A DNA stretch of 64,000 bases from Sycobia sp. Sy_11 (GCA_018907035.1 JACCIC010000271.1:427001-491000), one strand, 5' to 3'; shown: positions 1 to 9,470, numbered from the stretch's first letter. Numbers and translations: made by a program. Notes: generated by a model not told the origin, from the letters alone.

Positions 1-232
1 TAAATTCGATCCACTTTCTCAATCATTTTATCTATAAAGTCTATTGAATAAATTTTTCTGTGTTATTACTAACTCTAATAACATTGACGTCCAAAAAACT
101 TAATTTATTATCTGATTTTAATTCCTTTGTATATTTAAGTCTATCATGAATGGAATTCAAAACATGCACCATTTTGTCTACACACCTTTCTGGTATGATC
201 GTAATAGAATTTTAATAGCTAGACATAGAGAG
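1..232 (-). pseudogene. Penelope-like element reverse transcriptase fragment (C-terminal part), cut by window start
   Basis: Read on the minus strand this encodes the segment just after the RT catalytic box of a Penelope-like element, including the stretch reading CVDEMV and, further on, SFLDVNV, which matches the better preserved PLE copies at 19.4-20.7 kb and 22.0-22.4 kb. An in-frame stop follows the first 60 codons, as in its twin at 7676-7861. The catalytic YVDD box itself is missing: the sequence switches to a CT microsatellite at about 245. It is the outer end of a 1.2-kb arm repeated in inverted orientation at 6.7-7.9 kb. Confidence 0.8.
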
Positions 233-245
233 AATCTTTTCTCTT

Positions 246-257
246 TCTCTCTCTTTT

Positions 258-304
<47 letters not shown>
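246..304. repeat. CT microsatellite inside chimeric PLE unit
   Basis: A run of CT dinucleotides with a few TTTC interruptions. It sits at the junction between the truncated PLE RT and the 500-bp segment that follows. The same junction is present at 7611-7664 and 22353-22396. Short ORFs across it are compositional artefacts. Confidence 0.95.
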
Positions 305-306
<2 letters not shown>

Positions 307-805
307 GTCTGTTTGTCAGGGCCCCTTTTCTATGCCCTGACCACGCTCGCGATGCTATCCATATGCATGGACGTGTTACTTACGTTTCAGGAGGATAATT
401 TTTGTAAAAGTTTTCATTGTCATCTGCTACAGACAGGCAACTACGCCTACACTTGTATTTTCAAAACATTATTCGTGCTTGCGTGTGTATGCATGCATGC
501 GTGCGTGCATGCGTGTGTACGTGTGATACTGATATTTTTTGCTCATTAGACTTCATCACACGTAAATATTCTTCATTCTTTAAAAAAAAGTTATAGCTTA
601 AGATAGTAATAAGATGACATTTCAGGATTAGATATAAGATTATATGCATTATCAGTCAATTATTTTTATTTTAAACAAATGAAAGTATTGACATAAATTT
701 TTATAAAATCAAGTATATGAAAAAATGTATGAGTACCAATTCGTGTAAGTTTCGAAATTATTACTTATTATTATTCAACAAAAAAGCTGCTTATTAAAGG
801 TGTGC
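305..805. repeat. PLE-associated non-coding segment 'R', copy 1
   Basis: About 500 bp beginning after a TCAGGGCCCC motif, containing a CATG/TGTG-rich stretch near 480-525 and ending in AAAGGTGTGC. Near-identical copies lie at 7109-7610 (inverted) and 22397-22900, each directly joined to the same truncated RT through a CT microsatellite. Decayed inverted copies of its inner half occur at 1205-1465 and 2396-2625. No convincing protein is encoded. Confidence 0.85.
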
Positions 806-812
806 TTATGCA

Positions 813-1204
813 CTGATAACTATATTTTCATAGTACTGTATTCCCATGTTGTAAATAATTGAGTGTAAATCATCAGTCCCTGATGAGGACCCGTAGCGAG
901 CTCGAAACATTGGACAAGTCTTCAATTAGGTAAGGGTGTTGGGGACAGTCAGACTGCATTTTACTAACAAAAAATTTTTCAGCTAATATTTTATTTTCAG
1001 ATTAGTCTACGGGGGTGGATGTAAACAAGGACAGTCTGACTGTCATTATAATTTTAATTTAATTTTTAATTTAATTTTTATTTTTAATTTTCATTTTATT
1101 TTATTTTATTTATTTATTTTTTATTTTTTTTTATTTTTATTTTTATTTTATTTTTAGATTGAATTGATTGGACTGTAAGACCAATAAAAAAATATTTATT
1201 AATT
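813..1204 (+). mobile_element. PLE terminal repeat (pLTR), family 1, plus orientation
   Basis: It contains a hammerhead-like motif, a GACAGTC palindrome block on each side of a TTTTA-rich variable stretch (about 1050-1160), and the terminal motif TTGGACTGTAAGACCAATAA followed by an AT-rich end. The same order is seen in the pLTRs at 6.7, 19.0, 21.2, 34.3, 35.7 and 58.8 kb. Here it points opposite to the RT fragment at 1-232, an inverted arrangement. Penelope-like elements are known to carry pLTRs in either orientation. Confidence 0.85.
875..920 (+). ncRNA. Hammerhead-ribozyme-like motif in PLE pLTR, copy 1
   Basis: The strand reads AGTCC, then the core CTGATGAG, a hairpin, then CGAAAC and a TTGGAC that pairs back with GTCC. 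This is the conserved hammerhead order stem I, CUGAUGA, stem II, GAAA, minimal stem III, stem I. In this copy the stem II strand has GACC instead of the usual GAGC, and the site after GAAAC is AT instead of GT, so it is probably impaired. Hammerheads are known in Penelope-like elements. Confidence 0.65.
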
Positions 1205-1465
1205 AATAATTGAGTGTATTGGCACACTTTTAATAAGCAACTTTTTTATTGAATAATAATATGTAATAATTTCAACTGTTACACGAATTGGTACTCATAC
1301 ATATTTACATATACTTGACTATGTGAAAATTGCTTTCAATATTTTCTTTTGTTTAAATTAGACATAATTGAATATAATCATGAAATATCATTTTATTAGT
1401 TTTTTAGGTTATAAATTTTTTATGAAGAACATTTACGTTTGACTGTGAAGTCTAATTAGGAAAAA
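1205..1465. repeat. Segment 'R', decayed inverted copy
   Basis: It is the reverse complement of about 560-805, clearly diverged, recognisable by GTGTACCAATTCGTGT-like blocks and the poly-A/GAATGAAGA region. With copy 1 it makes an inverted repeat that has the pLTR at 813-1204 in its loop. Confidence 0.7.
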
Positions 1466-1789
1466 ATATCCCTTATATCAATACAATATATTATGTGGAA
1501 GAGCTTTTAAATGTTAGAATGTCCAAAAAATCATAATTATCTTATTTTCTACTTTAGTATAAAGTAATATTAAAGAGATTTCACTTCATTTTAAGAATCC
1601 CATATTTATGTGTACTTGACTATGAAATATAATTTGGAATCAATTTTCATTTAATAAATATAATACATTATAGAGAAGAGATTTTAAATAATTAGAAAGT
1701 ATAGATACAATATAGAATAATAATAATTAAGAATTTCGAAAAATACTTTAATTATGTCAACTATTTTAAGATACAATTAATAAATATTT
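1466..1789. other. AT-rich stretch without recognised gene
   Basis: AT-rich sequence with scattered similarity to segment R, for example the TACTTGACTATG block near 1615. No ORF, RNA gene or complete element is seen. Confidence 0.5.
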
Positions 1790-2344
1790 TTATTGGTGTT
1801 ACAATCCAATTAAGGATTCGGGACAGTTGGTTTGTACTTTAGTAATAAAAAACTTTTATTAAAAAAAATTTTATTTTATTTATTAATTTTTTTTTTATTA
1901 ATTTTTAATATTAAAAAATTTTTTGCCCAATTTGAGACAGTCAGATTGTACTTTACTAATAAAAATGTTTTTTTCAGCTAATAAAATTTTTATTTCAGAT
2001 TAGTCTACGGGGTGATTTTAAATAAGGACAGTCTGACTGTCATTATTGTTGTTAATTAATTATATATTATATGTATTAATATTAATATAAACCTATATTA
2101 ATATAATTATATATTCTTTCTAATTTAATTGGATTGTAAGATCAATAAAAATGGAGGTCTACGATGGCTCGATCGCTAGAGCGAAGGACTAGTAATTCGG
2201 TCATCCGAGTTCAAATCCCGGTCTCGGCCGATTGATACAGGCACCACTGTAATTATTTACATGTGCTTTGTTTACAAACACATCGTAGACCTCCGTCGCT
2301 GATTAGCACCGATAATTGGAAGCATAAATAGAGCGACGTTAAAC

Positions 2345-2376
<32 letters not shown>

Positions 2377-2395
2377 TCAATAAAAATATTTATTA
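1790..2395 (+). mobile_element. Decayed PLE pLTR interrupted by a SINE
   Basis: Two overlapping remnants of the pLTR are visible: a GACAGTT block near 1820 and a better preserved part from about 1938 carrying the ACAGTCAGATTGTACTTTAC block, GATTAGTCTACGGGG, GGACAGTCTGACTGTCATTA and the end GGATTGTAAGATCAATAAAAA. A SINE with a 12-bp target duplication splits this end at 2153-2375. No hammerhead core remains. Confidence 0.75.
2153..2375 (+). mobile_element. tRNA-derived SINE, copy 1
   Basis: It starts GGAGGTCTACGATGG, has an A-box-like TGGCTCGATCGCTAGAGCG and a B-box-like CGAGTTCAAATCCCG about 35 nt later, then a tRNA-unrelated body and a poly(A) tail of about 27 A. It is flanked by the 12-bp duplication ATCAATAAAAAT at 2141-2152 and 2376-2387. 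Such elements are transcribed by RNA polymerase III and moved by a partner LINE. The first 13 nt pair with CATCGTAGACCTC further in. Other copies are at 28.6, 41.5, 43.8 and 57.6 kb. Confidence 0.9.
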
Positions 2396-2625
2396 ATTTT
2401 AATAATTTGAAACTTACACGAATTGGTACTTATACATATTTATACATACTTGACTATGTAAAAATTGATTTCAGTACTTTCTTTTGTTTAAGTTAGAGAT
2501 AATTGCATTATTGAACAATAATGCATATCATCTTATAATTATTCCTGAAATGTTATTTTATTACTTTCTTAGGCTATAACTTTTTTTTAAGAATGAAGAA
2601 TATTGTCATGTCAAAGAACTAAGTT
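2396..2625. repeat. Segment 'R', third decayed copy (inverted)
   Basis: It resembles 7130-7380 in the same orientation, with the blocks ACTTACACGAATTGGTACT and CTATAACTTTTTTTTAAGAA. It directly follows the end of the pLTR remnant, as at 1205, showing the pLTR-R junction is old and recurrent. Confidence 0.65.
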
Positions 2626-3536
2626 TCCTGAAACTTATCTGGTTGAAAAAGTTCTAAAAGAAAATGGTGGCCGCGTATAAGTTAAATAGTTAGGATTCAA
2701 TTGTAAGCATAATATTTGGATCAATAAAAAAGAAAGCTATTGAATACATATAAGAAAAAAATATATAGATGGGTTTAAGGTGAATAGTTTAAAAGTAAAT
2801 AAGAAAGTTTGATTAAAGATGATAAAAATTATAATTATAATATTCATTTATGTAATGAAGTTATACGTGTTTGAATCTAATAAAAATTTATTTGTTTTTC
2901 GGCACTAGTAATTAGGGAATCTCCAGGTATAAGACCGACCGGTAATGTAGGTCTCATTAAACCAGCAAACGCCGGGTTTTCCTCAAATTTCCAGCTGACT
3001 GTCACGTCAAAGTTACATGGCGCAGGGAAAAGGCTCCCCTTCCAAAATATTAGGTAGCCGGATAAACTATTACAAGAAAAGCAGTTATTGGCTGCAGGAT
3101 ATTTAGTAACGCCTTCGAGGTTATCGTTCCGCCTTGAACGAGGTAATGTGTAAAGATAAATGGTGGAAGGAAATGAGATGTTACTCAGCCGTGAGAACAG
3201 AAAGTGTAACTCTTGAACTCCAGTTTATTAAATTTGTATACGTGTAATATCGACTTGAAAATTTATTTACTCATCCTATCTCAGTAATTTAAAATAGTTA
3301 AAAAATATAATTCATAGATAATTAAAGTTCATCTCTAAAGTGAGTAATAATTGAAAGTATCTTTCAGAAGAATAAAGAAGTACGTCTACAGAAAACAAAA
3401 AAAAATATATTTACTCACGCATGGAAATTAAACATCGTCCTTCGAGCCGGATTCCAGAAATACAAGAATCAAATAAGATAATAAAAGTATTAAAAATCAT
3501 AGTGCAAGAATGTAGTAAACTAAGAGTGAGGATAAA
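2626..3536. other. Unassigned sequence upstream of BEL/Pao relic
   Basis: No gene is recognised. A moderately GC-richer block at about 2900-3060 with TGGCGCAGG-type sequence could belong to an LTR or primer-binding region of the BEL/Pao element that follows, but I cannot define LTR ends or a second LTR copy. The 65-codon ORF at 3421 has no features supporting it. Confidence 0.3.
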
Positions 3537-4010
3537 ACTCCCGTTTAGAGCTATACTTCAAGGAAGTTTCTGTTCGCATCCTGTTTGGATCCACATCTTA
3601 TGGCATCTTAGTGCATAACTCCTTTCGAGACACTAATCATCATTAAGGCTGTCTTAGCTACGTAGCATACTCCGTCAAAATAACTCCAGTTTGGAGTTGG
3701 AATTCAAGAAAATTTCTGTTCTGCATCCATTGAAGCTAGAGTTTACGGCACCATCGTGGATATTTCATTTGGAGCCACGAATTATCATTAAGGCTGTGTA
3801 ATACGTTACACATGCCATCGAAATAACTCTCGTTTAGAGTTCAATTGCAAGAAAAGTTCTGTTTTATATCCCATTTGGAACCTCTATACGTCAGGAAAGC
3901 TGAACCATCTACAACTAGTTACATTAACCATCATTGTGCAAGAAATCTGCATGTACGTCTCGTTTTGGAGTGATAGCCCAAGAAGTTTTTGGTTGTATTA
4001 AATCAACTAT
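3537..4010. repeat. Degenerate ~145-bp tandem repeat, four units
   Basis: Units begin with AACTCCCGTTTAGAG-like sequence at 3537, 3682, 3825 and about 3955, spaced 145, 143 and 130 bp. Each continues with a TTCAAGgAAGTTTCTGTT-like block 20-30 nt later, and the first three share ATCATTAAGGCTGTsT-like text. They lie just upstream of the BEL/Pao gag start. Confidence 0.7.
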
Positions 4011-4178
4011 ATGGTCCAGTCACAGGCAGGCAAATTATAATATAAATCTCCATCCCAAAATTTCCTGGTTATATTGCTTCTATGTTGTATTGTACGTATT
4101 CTAAACAATAATAATAATCATAATAATATCATTCATAAATAATAATCTCAAGTATCTCAGAATTGAATTCGGTATATA

Positions 4179-4496
4179 ATGACTACTAAAGATGAAAAAT
4201 ATATGGGTTTAATTAAATCGCGGGCATCATTAGAACGCCAATTGACGTGCATGATAGCCCTTTTTAGTAATGAAAATAATATTAATATTGATGACATACA
4301 AATTCGAAAAATTAAGCTAGAAGAAATGTACAAATCGTATCTTGAAGTGCAGTTAGAAATTCACATATTGACAGAAGGGACGGAGGTCGAGAGTGCACAA
4401 GAGTTAGAACGATCAAAATTCGAACAGCAATATTTTTATTGTGCAAAGCTTAGAAACCAGAGGTTTCGCGCGTTCACGTCATATAAATAAAAATAT
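4179..4496 (+). pseudogene. BEL/Pao retrotransposon gag remnant
   Basis: A 103-codon ORF begins ATGACTACTAAAGATG. Its product has the N-terminal gag pattern of BEL/Pao elements: a lysine-rich start, LIKSRASLERQLT, then an acidic amphipathic helix with YLEVQLEI. It stops far short of a usual gag (several hundred codons). The next recognisable segment is protease/RT, so most of gag has been deleted. Family assignment rests mainly on the pol domains downstream in the same orientation. Confidence 0.6.
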
Positions 4497-4523
4497 ATTA
4501 AAATTACACATAATATAAATCTA

Positions 4524-4975
4524 GCTGATCCAGAATTTGGAAAACCGCGTGAAATAGATATGTTAATTAGTACAACACTATTTTATAAATTATTGAGCAG
4601 TGCGCAAATTAAATTATCAGAATATTCTGATATTATATTACTAAAAACCATATTAGGTTGGATTGTTATAGAAAGCATAGAATCATCGCAACAAAATTGT
4701 AAATCAAACAAAATGTGTCATTTAATAACAGTAAACGAACAAATAGCTCGATTTTGGGAAATGGAAAATATACTGAATAAAAAGCATTTTTCAGCTGAGG
4801 AATTGGAATGCGAAGAATATTTCTTGAAAAATTATGCAATGATAGCGGTAGATATATAGTACGATTGCAGTTTAACGATAAGAAGGCCAGACTCGGACCA
4901 TCGTATGATATCACGTTGAAAAGATTTTTTGCGCTAGAAAAGAAGTTAAATAAAAACGGTACGTTGTGAAATGAG
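4524..4975 (+). pseudogene. BEL/Pao pol remnant: protease to RT linker
   Basis: The plus strand reads LADPEFGKPREIDMLIS, the pattern of the retroviral-type protease end of BEL/Pao pol (LADP.F..P..ID.L.G). The ORF at 4560-4859 follows with TILGWIVIES, close to the ILG..V.G segment of this family. Further on come FWEMEN and a region ending RYDG-like. Stops and frameshifts separate this from the RT block. Confidence 0.65.
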
Positions 4976-5865
4976 TATATTCAGTTTTTACGGGAATATT
5001 TGAATTTGAAGCACATGTGTGAGATCACGCACACCGATAATAAGAGCGAAGGATATTACATACCACATCAGGCAGTAGTAAACTATGATAAAATTTCGAC
5101 AAAGGTCCGGGTTGTTTTTGATGCGTCGGCCAAGAATACAACTAACTTATCATTGAACGATGTATTATTAGTCGGGCCAACTATTCAAGACGAATTGATA
5201 AAAATTGTTATGCGGTTTAGATTGCATAATGTGGTACTCGTAGCCAACTTGCAAAAAATGTACCGTCAAGTTAAAATAGATAGCGAAGACGCGAAATATA
5301 AAAAAATCTTATACCGTGAAAAGGAAAGCAAGCCAATCAAAGTATGTCAACTGGATACAGTAACTCAAGGTACCGCGTATGCGGCTTTTCTAGCCACGAG
5401 AGTACTGCATAAATTAGATAAAGAGCACAAAACTCCTAAAGCAGCCGCTCGAATAAAAAGAGATTTTTACATCTATGATTTATTGACAGGAACAGATACA
5501 ATGAAGAAGCAACAGAATTAAAACAACAATTGAATTATTTATTAAATTTAGGTGGATTTACGTTACATAAATGGGTGTCCAATAAGCATGAAGTGTTTGA
5601 TAATTTAATTAAGATGAACAAATCTCATATTGTTTTATTAGACTTAGCAAAATCGCAAAAACTCTTAGGTGTTCATTGGGACGCGTTAAGTGATACAATA
5701 AGATATGTAGTAAATCGATTACCAGAAAATCAGCGGATAACAAAGCGAACGATACTGTATGAAATTGCTCAACTGTTTGACCCTTTAGGCATGTTAGGCT
5801 TTGCAATCACTACTCGTATCTGTTTCATGCAAGAATTGTGGAAATTAAAACTACATTGGGATTAA
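4976..5865 (+). pseudogene. BEL/Pao reverse transcriptase remnant
   Basis: ORF 5000-5521 and ORF 5530-5865 together carry the BEL/Pao RT. Visible are YYIPHQAV, then VRVVFDASAKN, LNDVLLVGPTIQ and VANLQKMYRQVKI, the motif-A region in which the expected catalytic aspartate of V.DI.KM is asparagine (ANLQKM). FLATRVL corresponds to the palm after motif B. Motif C would fall near FYIYDLLTG, where Y.DD is replaced by YIYD. The segment beginning KLLGVHWDALSDTI is the RT thumb. Both catalytic sites are altered, so the enzyme is dead. Confidence 0.85.
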
Positions 5866-6391
5866 GCAATTCCTCAGACATTGGCCACTGAATGGTTGAA
5901 TTTTAGAAAAGAGTTACCCATACTCAATCAATTTGTAGTGAAACGCCAAATTATTTTACCGAATGCTTTAGAATATCAATTACACGGCTTTTGCGATGCG
6001 AGCGAGCGTGCCTATGGGGCATGTGTGTATGTGCGTTACATAGATCACGCAAAAATACGAATGTACCTTTGATATGTGTTAAATCGTGAGTGGCGCCATT
6101 AAATACAACAACATACCACGACTAGAATTTTGTGCAGCATTATTAGCTAATTTAGTAAAAAATGTTAAAAGTTCATTGAATTTAATATACAGTAAAATTT
6201 ATTTATGGTCTCACTCCACTATTACATTAAATTGGATAAGGACACCCCCATACACGCTAAAAACATTTATCGCTAATCGCGTTGCAGTTATTCAAAAAAA
6301 TTCAAGCATCGAAAGTTGGAGACATATTTCTACAGAATATAATCCAGCAGATCATATATCGCAAGGACAATTTCCTGTTTATTCAAAATGA
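5866..6391 (+). pseudogene. BEL/Pao RNase H remnant
   Basis: ORFs 5881-6072 and 6086-6391 in different frames read LHGFCDASERAYGACVYVR (the RNase H DAS motif of BEL/Pao) and then IPRLEFCAALLANLV (the catalytic E segment), SHSTITLNWI and STEYNPADHIS, the typical order of the family. One stop and one frameshift interrupt it. Confidence 0.85.
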
Positions 6392-6697
6392 AATGTGACT
6401 TTATGGTCCTAAATGGCTTACTAAAGATAAAAAGAACTGGAAACAAAATATTAGAAATTATCCCGGTTCCCGGACAACGCAGTCGAATTGCATTACACGA
6501 ATGTAAATCAAAGATAACAATTTAAAATTAAATAGTCTAAATGAAATATTTGAACAGTTTTCATCCGTTATTGCGTTAAATACATTTGTTGCCCTATGTC
6601 GCAAAATCATCTATAATTATAAAAATAAAAACAATAAATTAACAGATAACATTAGTTTAACTGAATTAAAAATGGCATATAATCAATTGAATTGTAC
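6392..6697 (+). pseudogene. BEL/Pao pol segment between RNase H and integrase, truncated
   Basis: After a frameshift the plus strand reads GPKWLTKDKKNW, the W.GP.WL...WP box of BEL/Pao pol. A later open frame contains IFEQFSSVIALNTFVALCRK and ELKMAYNQL, matching the region before the integrase zinc finger. The frame ends in the PLE terminal sequence at about 6698, so integrase and 3' LTR are absent. Confidence 0.7.
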
Positions 6698-7108
6698 TTT
6701 TGTCGACTGCCCATATACAAATTAATAAATATTTTTTTATTGGTCTTACAGTCCAATCAATTCAATCTAAAAATAAAATAAAAATAAAAATAAATAAAAA
6801 ATAAATAAAATAAAATAAAATAAAAATTAAAAATAAAAATTAAATTAAAAATTAAATTAAAATTATAATGACAGTCAGACTGTCCTTGTTTACATCCACC
6901 CCCGTAGACTAATCTGAAAATAAAATATTAGCTGAAAAATTCTTTGTTAGTAAAGTGCAGTCTGACTGTCCCCAACACCCTTACCTAATTGAAGACTTGT
7001 CCAATGTTTCGAGCTCGCTACGGCTCCTCATCAGGGACTGATGATTTACACTCAATTATTTACAACATGGGAATACAGTACTATGAAAATATAGTTATCA
7101 GTGCATAA
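6698..7108 (-). mobile_element. PLE pLTR, family 1, minus orientation
   Basis: This is the reverse complement of the pLTR at 813-1204 and almost identical to it. It begins with the extended end ATTGTACTTTTGTCGACTGC shared with the PLE ends at 21.6, 35.9 and 40.7 kb, then the TTACAGTCCAATC terminal block, the AAATA-rich variable stretch, the GACAGTC palindromes and the hammerhead-like motif at 6999-7039. Confidence 0.85.
6992..7039 (-). ncRNA. Hammerhead-ribozyme-like motif in PLE pLTR, copy 2
   Basis: On the minus strand it reads AGTCC, CTGATGAG, GAGC hairpin GCTC, GAAACAT, TGGAC. Stem II (GAGC/GCTC) is intact. The base after GAAAC is A where better copies have G, which weakens the very short ACGU stem III. 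See 21177-21228 for the best copy. Confidence 0.65.
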
Positions 7109-7607
7109 GCACACCTTTAATAAGCAGCTTTTTTGTTGAATAATAATAAGTAATAATTTCGAAACTTACACGAATTGGTACTCATACATTTTTTCATATA
7201 CTTGATTTTATAAAAATTTATGTCAATACTTTCATTTGTTTAAAATAAAAATAATTGACTGATAATGCATATAATCATATATCTAATCCTGAAATGTCAT
7301 CTTATTACTATCTTAAGCTATAACTTTTTTTTAAAGAATGAAGAATATTTACGTGTGATGAAGTCTAATGAGAAAAAAATATCAGTATCACACGTACACA
7401 CGCATGCACGCACGCATGCATGCATACACACGCAAGCATGAATAATGTTTTGAAAATACAAGTGTAGGCGTAGTTGCCTGTCTGTAGCAGATGACAATGA
7501 AAACTTTTACAAAAATTATCCTCCTGAAACGTAAGTAACACGTCCATGCATATGGATAGCATCGCGAGCGTGGTCAGGGCATAGAAAAGGGGCCCTGACA
7601 AACAGAC

Positions 7608-7664
<57 letters not shown>
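7109..7664. repeat. Segment 'R' (inverted copy) plus GA microsatellite
   Basis: The reverse complement of 246-805: the 500-bp R segment to about 7608, then a GA run at 7611-7664 that abuts the truncated RT. The ORF of 78 codons on the minus strand in R is conserved among copies only because the DNA is; it has no protein-like constraint that I can see. Confidence 0.85.
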
Positions 7665-7669
<5 letters not shown>

Positions 7670-7675
7670 CTCTCT

Positions 7676-8421
7676 ATGTCTAGCTATTACAATTCTATTA
7701 CGATCATACCAGAAAGGTGTGTAGACGAAATGGTGCATGTTTTGAATTCCATTTATGATAGACTTAAATATACAAAGGAATTAAAATCAGATAATAAATT
7801 AAGTTTTTTGGACGTCAATGTTATTAGAGTTAGTAATAACACAGAAAAATTTATTCAATAGACTTTATAGATAAAATAATTGAGAAAGTGGATCGAATTT
7901 ATAATAGCACTAGAAAACATAATATGAAAATGAGGAATAATAATAATAATAAAATCATGGTATTACCATATGTAAAAGGATTATCCGAAAGAGCTAGAAG
8001 TATATTCAAAAAGCATAATATTCAAGTTTACTTTAGAAAAAATAATAATATTAGAAAGCTATTTAATAATTGTAAAAATAAGGATGATAAATGTTTGAAA
8101 ACAGGAGTAGTATATAAAATAAACTGTAAACATTGTGACAAATATTATATTGGATAAACGGGAAGGTACCTAAAACAAAGAATATATGAACATCACTATA
8201 GCTTACGAAGAATGAATGGTACATCCGGGCTAAAAGAACATAGTTTAAAGTTGTTACATTCTTTCGACTTGGAAAATGTAAATATTTTGGAACATGGTAT
8301 TAAAAATAAATATAAAAGTGAAACTCTTGAAAATATTCATATTTTGAAAAATCCCAATAATGTAAATTTAATGTTAGAGTCGAGTAAATTGGACAACAGT
8401 TATCATTCCTTATTAATATAG
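7676..8421 (+). pseudogene. PLE RT C-terminus and GIY-YIG endonuclease, family 2
   Basis: Three ORF pieces (7676-7861, 7888-8157, 8212-8421) give a colinear product. It starts TIIPERCVDEM just after where YVDD should be, then VMVLPYVKGLSER-like sequence and the zinc-containing linker CKTGVVYKINCKHCDKYY, which leads into the GIY-YIG core YYIG. A TAA stop falls immediately after YYIG. The C-terminal part SGLKEHSLKLLHSF follows in another frame. The N-terminal half of RT is missing. PLE proteins combine RT with a GIY-YIG nuclease for target-primed integration. Confidence 0.85.
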
Positions 8422-8880
8422 AATTTGTATTTCGCATTTAAGAAAAAAAGGGGGGTTTTATAAATGTTATACTAATAAATTTAGAGTGGGGATGGGGAAT
8501 ATAAAGTAGCATGCTGGGTTTTTCTATTAAATTTAGTTCCTGAAAATGAATCGTAGCGGTTCGAAACGTCGGATAAGAAGGTGATCTTAAATTTAAGGTG
8601 GTGGGGGCTGTCAGGTTGTCCTTTACTACCATAGAATAGTACTTTTATTATTTTTTTATTTTACTTATCATTGTATTTTTATTTTTATTTTTATTTTATT
8701 ATTAATTTTATCTTATTTTTATTTTTCATTTTCTGATATAATTTATTGTATTACTAAGTTTTATTTAAGATTCTACGGGGATGATCATAAACAAGGACAG
8801 TCTGACTGTCATTATTTTAGCTAATATATGATATTATAAAGACTGTAAGACCGATAAAAATATTTACTAATTTAATAATT
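8422..8880 (+). mobile_element. PLE 3' terminal region, family 2
   Basis: It follows the endonuclease end by about 100 bp and has the same plan as family 1 but a diverged sequence: CCTGAAAATGAATCGTAGC, GGTTCGAAACGTCGGA, GGGGGCTGTCAGGTTGTCC, a TTTTA-rich stretch, GGACAGTCTGACTGTCATTA and the end GACTGTAAGACCGATAAAAA. Related copies are at 18.5-18.7 and 42.1-42.7 kb. Confidence 0.75.
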
Positions 8881-9149
8881 TTATTACTTTCTAAATATTT
8901 TTTTTCAGAAATGGATCTTATTAATCCTCTGAAAAAAGGTGAAAATATGTGTCTTAGATTTATAATTATAAAAGATTGTTTACTATTTTCAAAAATTTTT
9001 AAAGTAATATCTAAACAAGCTATCTGAAAATATAGTTGATTGAAAATAGTGTACATTATGATAAAAGTTACTAAAATTAAACTTAGCTTATAAGTTTAAA
9101 TGTAGATCATAAAATTATCCGATAGAATATATAAGAAAAACAAAAGTAA
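8881..9149. other. AT-rich stretch without recognised gene
   Basis: Nothing recognised apart from AT-rich sequence. Short ORFs on the minus strand look compositional. Confidence 0.5.
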
Positions 9150-9470
9150 TATGAACGTGTAGCTCTAATAAGGTTTGACGAATGAAAGAATAAGGGAAAA
9201 ATTAATGAAAATATTTTATTAAAAAGACAAGTTGTGTATATTGGATTAAGTTTCAATTTAAAATTATCACAGGCAATTGATAAAAATAATATATCGGAAA
9301 GCAATGATGCTATACCCAGAAAGGAGAAAAGTAATAAGTTCACAATAAAAGGTCCGGCCTGTCGGAAAAATGAAGAAGCCACGGGCGTCATAAATGTATT
9401 AACTGTCAGGAAAAAGATCATGCTTTAGATGCATGGTTTAAACAATATGAAAATGATAATGACGGTTCTG
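9150..9470 (+). pseudogene. Unrecognised coding remnant with Cys/His cluster
   Basis: One frame (9234-9422) reads VVYIGLSFNLKLSQAI-like sequence and a polar linker, then CRKNEEATG. After a single-base frame change the text continues HKCINCQEKDHALDAWFKQY before a stop. The Cys/His spacing resembles a zinc-binding tail of a transposase or cellular protein, but I do not recognise the family. A frameshift in the middle suggests a relic. Confidence 0.35.

Noticed and set aside
246..305. ORFs reading SLSLSL or RERERE through CT/GA runs (also at 15.6, 22.4, 25.6 and 61.2 kb)
   Set aside because: Dinucleotide runs have no stops in any frame; these are compositional artefacts.
305..549. 78-codon ORF in segment R, present in all three copies
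   Set aside because: Conservation is no higher than in flanking non-coding DNA and the frame runs through a CATG microsatellite; not evidence for a protein.
2153..2240. tRNA gene suggested by A- and B-box sequences
   Set aside because: The boxes belong to a repeated SINE; anticodon arm and acceptor stem do not form a tRNA, and copies end in poly(A) with target duplications.
2900..3060. LTR of the BEL/Pao element
   Set aside because: GC-richer and suggestive, but no TG...CA ends or second copy can be demonstrated, so not called as an LTR.
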